From NCBI GenBank assembly GCA_022705545.1, contig JAKJEG010000010.1, forward strand, positions 1 through 8,470: a stretch of DNA of 8,470 nucleotides, read 5' to 3'. The notes beneath the pieces are model-generated. The model was given only the letters and a program-made list of their open reading frames with translations, was not told where the DNA came from and did no database searches. Made by a program: the position numbers and the translations under genes. Of the stretch, positions 6,337 through 8,470 are shown one piece after another (positions within the stretch are counted from its first letter, which is position 1; each line of letters starts with the position of its first letter). The DNA is from Patescibacteria group bacterium. GTDB taxonomy: Bacteria > Patescibacteriota > Minisyncoccia > UBA6257.

Positions 6337-6350
6337 AATAAAAAAATAAC

Positions 6351-6356
6351 TATAAT
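6351..6356 (+). promoter_or_regulatory. Candidate -10 box for nrdD
   Basis: TATAAT is a perfect -10 consensus 17 bases before the nrdD ATG. At 16-18 bases upstream there is no good -35 hexamer (around TCAATT, 6328-6333), so the promoter would depend on the -10 alone or an activator. The start would fall near 6361-6364, leaving a leader of only about 10 bases without a ribosome binding site. Placed just after the terminator-like hairpin, it makes nrdD a separate transcription unit. Confidence 0.4.
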
Positions 6357-6373
6357 TTAATAATAAAAAAGTT

Positions 6374-8470
6374 ATGGCCACCACAACAAAAAAAGAGAAA
6401 AATAAAATCACCAAGGTCCAAAAAAGAACCGGAGAAATAGTGCCTTTTCAAAAGAAAAAAATAGAAGAAGCAATTTTTAAAGCTTTAACAGCGACTAATA
6501 CTGGCGGACGGAAGCTGGCTAAAGAATTGGCTGATAAAGTGGTGAAATTATTAAATCGAAGATTTAAAAAAGGCGATATTCCAACAGTGGAGCAGATTCA
6601 GGATATTGTCGAAGAGGTTTTAATCTTAGAAGATTTAGTGGAAACGGCCAAGGCCTATATTCTTTATCGGGAAAAAAGAAGAAATATCAGAGAAGCGAAA
6701 TTAGCAACGGAAGAAGGAGTGGGTTTGGTAGATGAATACTTAAAAGAAAATACTTGGGAAGTTAAGGAAAATTCCAATATGGCTTTTTCTCTTCAAGGAT
6801 TAAATCACTATGTGGCGGCTTATGTGAGTAAAAAATACTGGCTTAATCGAATTTATCCGGCAGAAATTCGTAAAGCCAATGAGAGCGGTGATTTTCATAT
6901 TCATAACTTGGATATTTTGGCAACTTACTGTTGCGGCTGGGATTTATATGATGTTTTGTTAAAGGGCTTTGGCGGTGTTTTTGGAAAAATTCAATCCAAA
7001 CCGCCAAAACATTTTCGATCGGCTTTAGGTCAGGTGGTGAATTATTTTTATACCCTTCAGGGAGAATCAGCTGGCGCTCAGGCTTTTTCTAATTTTGATA
7101 CTCTTTTAGCGCCCTTTATTCGTTATGATAATTTGTCATTTTCCGAAGTTAAACAAGCTTTGCAGGAATTTTTGTTTAACTGTAATGTGCCAACTAGAGT
7201 TGGCTTTCAGACACCTTTCGAAAATATTACTTTAGATTTAAAGGTTCCTAATCATTTAAAAGATTTACCAGTAATTATTGGCGGCCAACCGCAAAAAGAA
7301 ACCTATGGTGATTTTCAGGAAGAAATGAATATTTTGAATCAGGCTTTAACAGAAGTTTATGTTGAAGGTGATGCTACTGGCAGAGTTTTTACTTTTCCTA
7401 TTCCTACTTACAATATTACTAAGGATTTTGACTGGACTAATGAATCTTATAGCGGAATTTGGCAGATGACGGCTAAGTACGGGATCCCTTATTTCTCGAA
7501 CTTTATTAATTCTGATATGAAACCGGAAGATAGCCGTTCAATGTGCTGTCGGCTTAGGCTTGATAATCGGGAATTATATAAGCGGGGAGGAGGATTGTTT
7601 GGCGCAAATCCAAAAACTGGCTCCATTGGCGTAGTCACAATTAACCTTCCCCGAATAGGTTATCTTTCTAAAACGAAAAAAGAATTTTTTGACCGGTTGG
7701 AAAATTTAATGAATTTGGCTAAAAGCAGTTTGGAAATTAAAAGAAAAATTTTAGAGGATTGGACCGAAAAAAGCCTTTATCCTTATTCAAAATATTATTT
7801 GGAAGAAGTTAAAAAATTAAGAGGCTGTTATTGGGGGAATCATTTCTCAACAATTGGAATCATTGGAATGAATGAAGCTTTGTTGAATTTTATGGGAGTC
7901 AATATTGCCGATAAAAACGGAATAAAATTCGCTACCGAGGTTTTAGATTTTATGAGAGAAAAATTAGTTAAGTTTCAGGAAGAGACTGGTAATCTTTATA
8001 ACTTAGAAGCAACACCAGCAGAAGGGACTTCTTATCGTTTGGCTTTAAAAGATAAAAATAAATATCCTGATATTATTACTTCTGGAGAAAAAGAACCTTA
8101 TTATACCAATTCTACCCAATTACCAGTTAATTATACGGATGATTTATTTGAAGCTTTAAAACTTCAGGATGGGTTACAAACAAAATATAGCGGGGGAACA
8201 ACTTTTCACGCTTTTTTGGGCGAATCAATTTCTGATAGTGAAACAGTCAAACGATTAATAAAAACTATTTTTGAAAACTTTAAATTGCCTTACTTTACTT
8301 TGACACCAACTTTTTCTATTTGCCCAACTCATGGTTATTTAGTAGGTGAACATTTTACTTGTCCAAAATGCGCAGTTCATCAACCTTGCGAAGTTTATTC
8401 TAGGATAGTTGGTTATTTGCGGCCAGTTCAACAGTGGCATAAAGGCAAACAAGAAGAATTTAATCAGCGG
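6374..8470 (+). CDS. nrdD: Anaerobic (class III) ribonucleoside-triphosphate reductase, C-terminus cut by window edge
   Basis: NrdD reduces ribonucleoside triphosphates to deoxynucleotides with a glycyl radical installed by the activase NrdG, and works only without oxygen. 699 codons are present with no stop; probably only a short tail is missing. An ATP-cone regulatory domain occupies about residues 12-105 (VQKRTGEIVPFQ at 15-26). The catalytic barrel includes HIHNLDILATYCCGWDLYD, where Cys186 aligns with E. coli Cys175, and SMCCRLRL (389-396), where Cys392 aligns with Cys384. TINLPRIGYLS and GNHFSTIGIIGMNEAL follow. Near the end, CPTH (650-653) and CPKC (663-666) form the probable zinc site, with a further Cys672. 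Gly680 in RIVGYLRP is the radical site, matching E. coli Gly681. Whether formate or a redoxin is the reductant is not resolved. nrdG is not in the window and may lie downstream. Confidence 0.95.
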   Translation, partial: MATTTKKEKNKITKVQKRTGEIVPFQKKKIEEAIFKALTATNTGGRKLAKELADKVVKLLNRRFKKGDIPTVEQIQDIVEEVLILEDLVETAKAYILYREKRRNIREAKLATEEGVGLVDEYLKENTWEVKENSNMAFSLQGLNHYVAAYVSKKYWLNRIYPAEIRKANESGDFHIHNLDILATYCCGWDLYDVLLKGFGGVFGKIQSKPPKHFRSALGQVVNYFYTLQGESAGAQAFSNFDTLLAPFIRYDNLSFSEVKQALQEFLFNCNVPTRVGFQTPFENITLDLKVPNHLKDLPVIIGGQPQKETYGDFQEEMNILNQALTEVYVEGDATGRVFTFPIPTYNITKDFDWTNESYSGIWQMTAKYGIPYFSNFINSDMKPEDSRSMCCRLRLDNRELYKRGGGLFGANPKTGSIGVVTINLPRIGYLSKTKKEFFDRLENLMNLAKSSLEIKRKILEDWTEKSLYPYSKYYLEEVKKLRGCYWGNHFSTIGIIGMNEALLNFMGVNIADKNGIKFATEVLDFMREKLVKFQEETGNLYNLEATPAEGTSYRLALKDKNKYPDIITSGEKEPYYTNSTQLPVNYTDDLFEALKLQDGLQTKYSGGTTFHAFLGESISDSETVKRLIKTIFENFKLPYFTLTPTFSICPTHGYLVGEHFTCPKCAVHQPCEVYSRIVGYLRPVQQWHKGKQEEFNQR

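Noticed and set aside
6279..6338. 19-codon open frame (starting MFNVWTPQ) in the ftsZ-nrdD gap, considered as a leader peptide or gene remnant
   Set aside because: No ribosome binding site. The frame runs through the terminator-like hairpin and stops in its T-run, and there is no run of a single regulatory amino acid. Chance is the simpler explanation, though conservation in relatives would change this.
6240..6373. Possible riboswitch before nrdD (GCAAG and CCGCAAG segments looked vaguely like c-di-GMP or cobalamin elements)
   Set aside because: The short matches are not in the required arrangement of stems, and the gap is too short for a cobalamin riboswitch. Terminator plus promoter explains the structure.
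1..8470. Alternative genetic code (UGA as Gly) as in Gracilibacteria or Absconditabacteria
   Set aside because: All genes are full length under the standard code, and Gly positions in conserved motifs use GGN codons.
1..8470. Mobile elements, CRISPR arrays, tRNA or rRNA genes
   Set aside because: No spaced direct repeats, terminal inverted repeats, integrase or transposase motifs, or cloverleaf-type sequences were seen. The window is almost fully occupied by housekeeping coding regions.

Overview
The window is an AT-rich (roughly one third G+C by eye), tightly packed bacterial chromosome segment made of housekeeping genes. All reading frames are intact under the standard code, with no need to read UGA as glycine. 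Small proteins, 1 to 41 base gaps between most genes, almost no Shine-Dalgarno sequences, a class III (anaerobic) ribonucleotide reductase, and ftsA-ftsZ sitting behind translation genes instead of inside a murein (dcw) cluster all fit a Candidate Phyla Radiation (Patescibacteria) genome. A Parcubacteria-type lineage is my best guess. This placement is inference; no 16S rRNA or other phylogenetic marker was compared.

Layout. Bases 1-80 (minus) hold the first 26 codons of peptidyl-tRNA hydrolase, overlapping by 20 bases the end of a LytR-CpsA-Psr (LCP) cell-wall polymer ligase gene (61-1086, minus). A 74-base divergent region (1087-1160) carries a perfect 8-bp inverted repeat within a plausible promoter. 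To the right, on the plus strand, runs a probable operon: lepB (signal peptidase I), hisS (histidyl-tRNA synthetase), rpsU (ribosomal protein bS21), ybeY (rRNA maturation endonuclease), ftsA and ftsZ, with gaps of 1, 16, 18, 2 and 41 bases. A 134-base gap then holds a terminator-like hairpin and a perfect TATAAT box. It leads into nrdD (6374 to the window end), which is cut just after its glycyl-radical motif.

How the genes work together. Two themes are interleaved. Translation and its quality control are represented by pth, hisS, rpsU and ybeY. Envelope and division are represented by the LCP protein, lepB, ftsA and ftsZ. FtsA tethers FtsZ to the membrane through a C-terminal amphipathic helix, and FtsZ ends in the conserved tail that binds such tethers. 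nrdD supplies deoxynucleotides without oxygen and appears to be a separate transcription unit.

I do not see a mobile element, CRISPR array, tRNA, rRNA, defence system or other undescribed system. The most interesting points are residue-level: FtsZ has Asn where the second catalytic Asp of the T7 loop is expected and carries a lysine-rich N-terminal extension. At the DNA level, the points of note are the near-absence of ribosome binding sites, the divergent-promoter palindrome, a heptanucleotide repeat that places stops in all three frames between hisS and rpsU, and the hairpin plus -10 box before nrdD.
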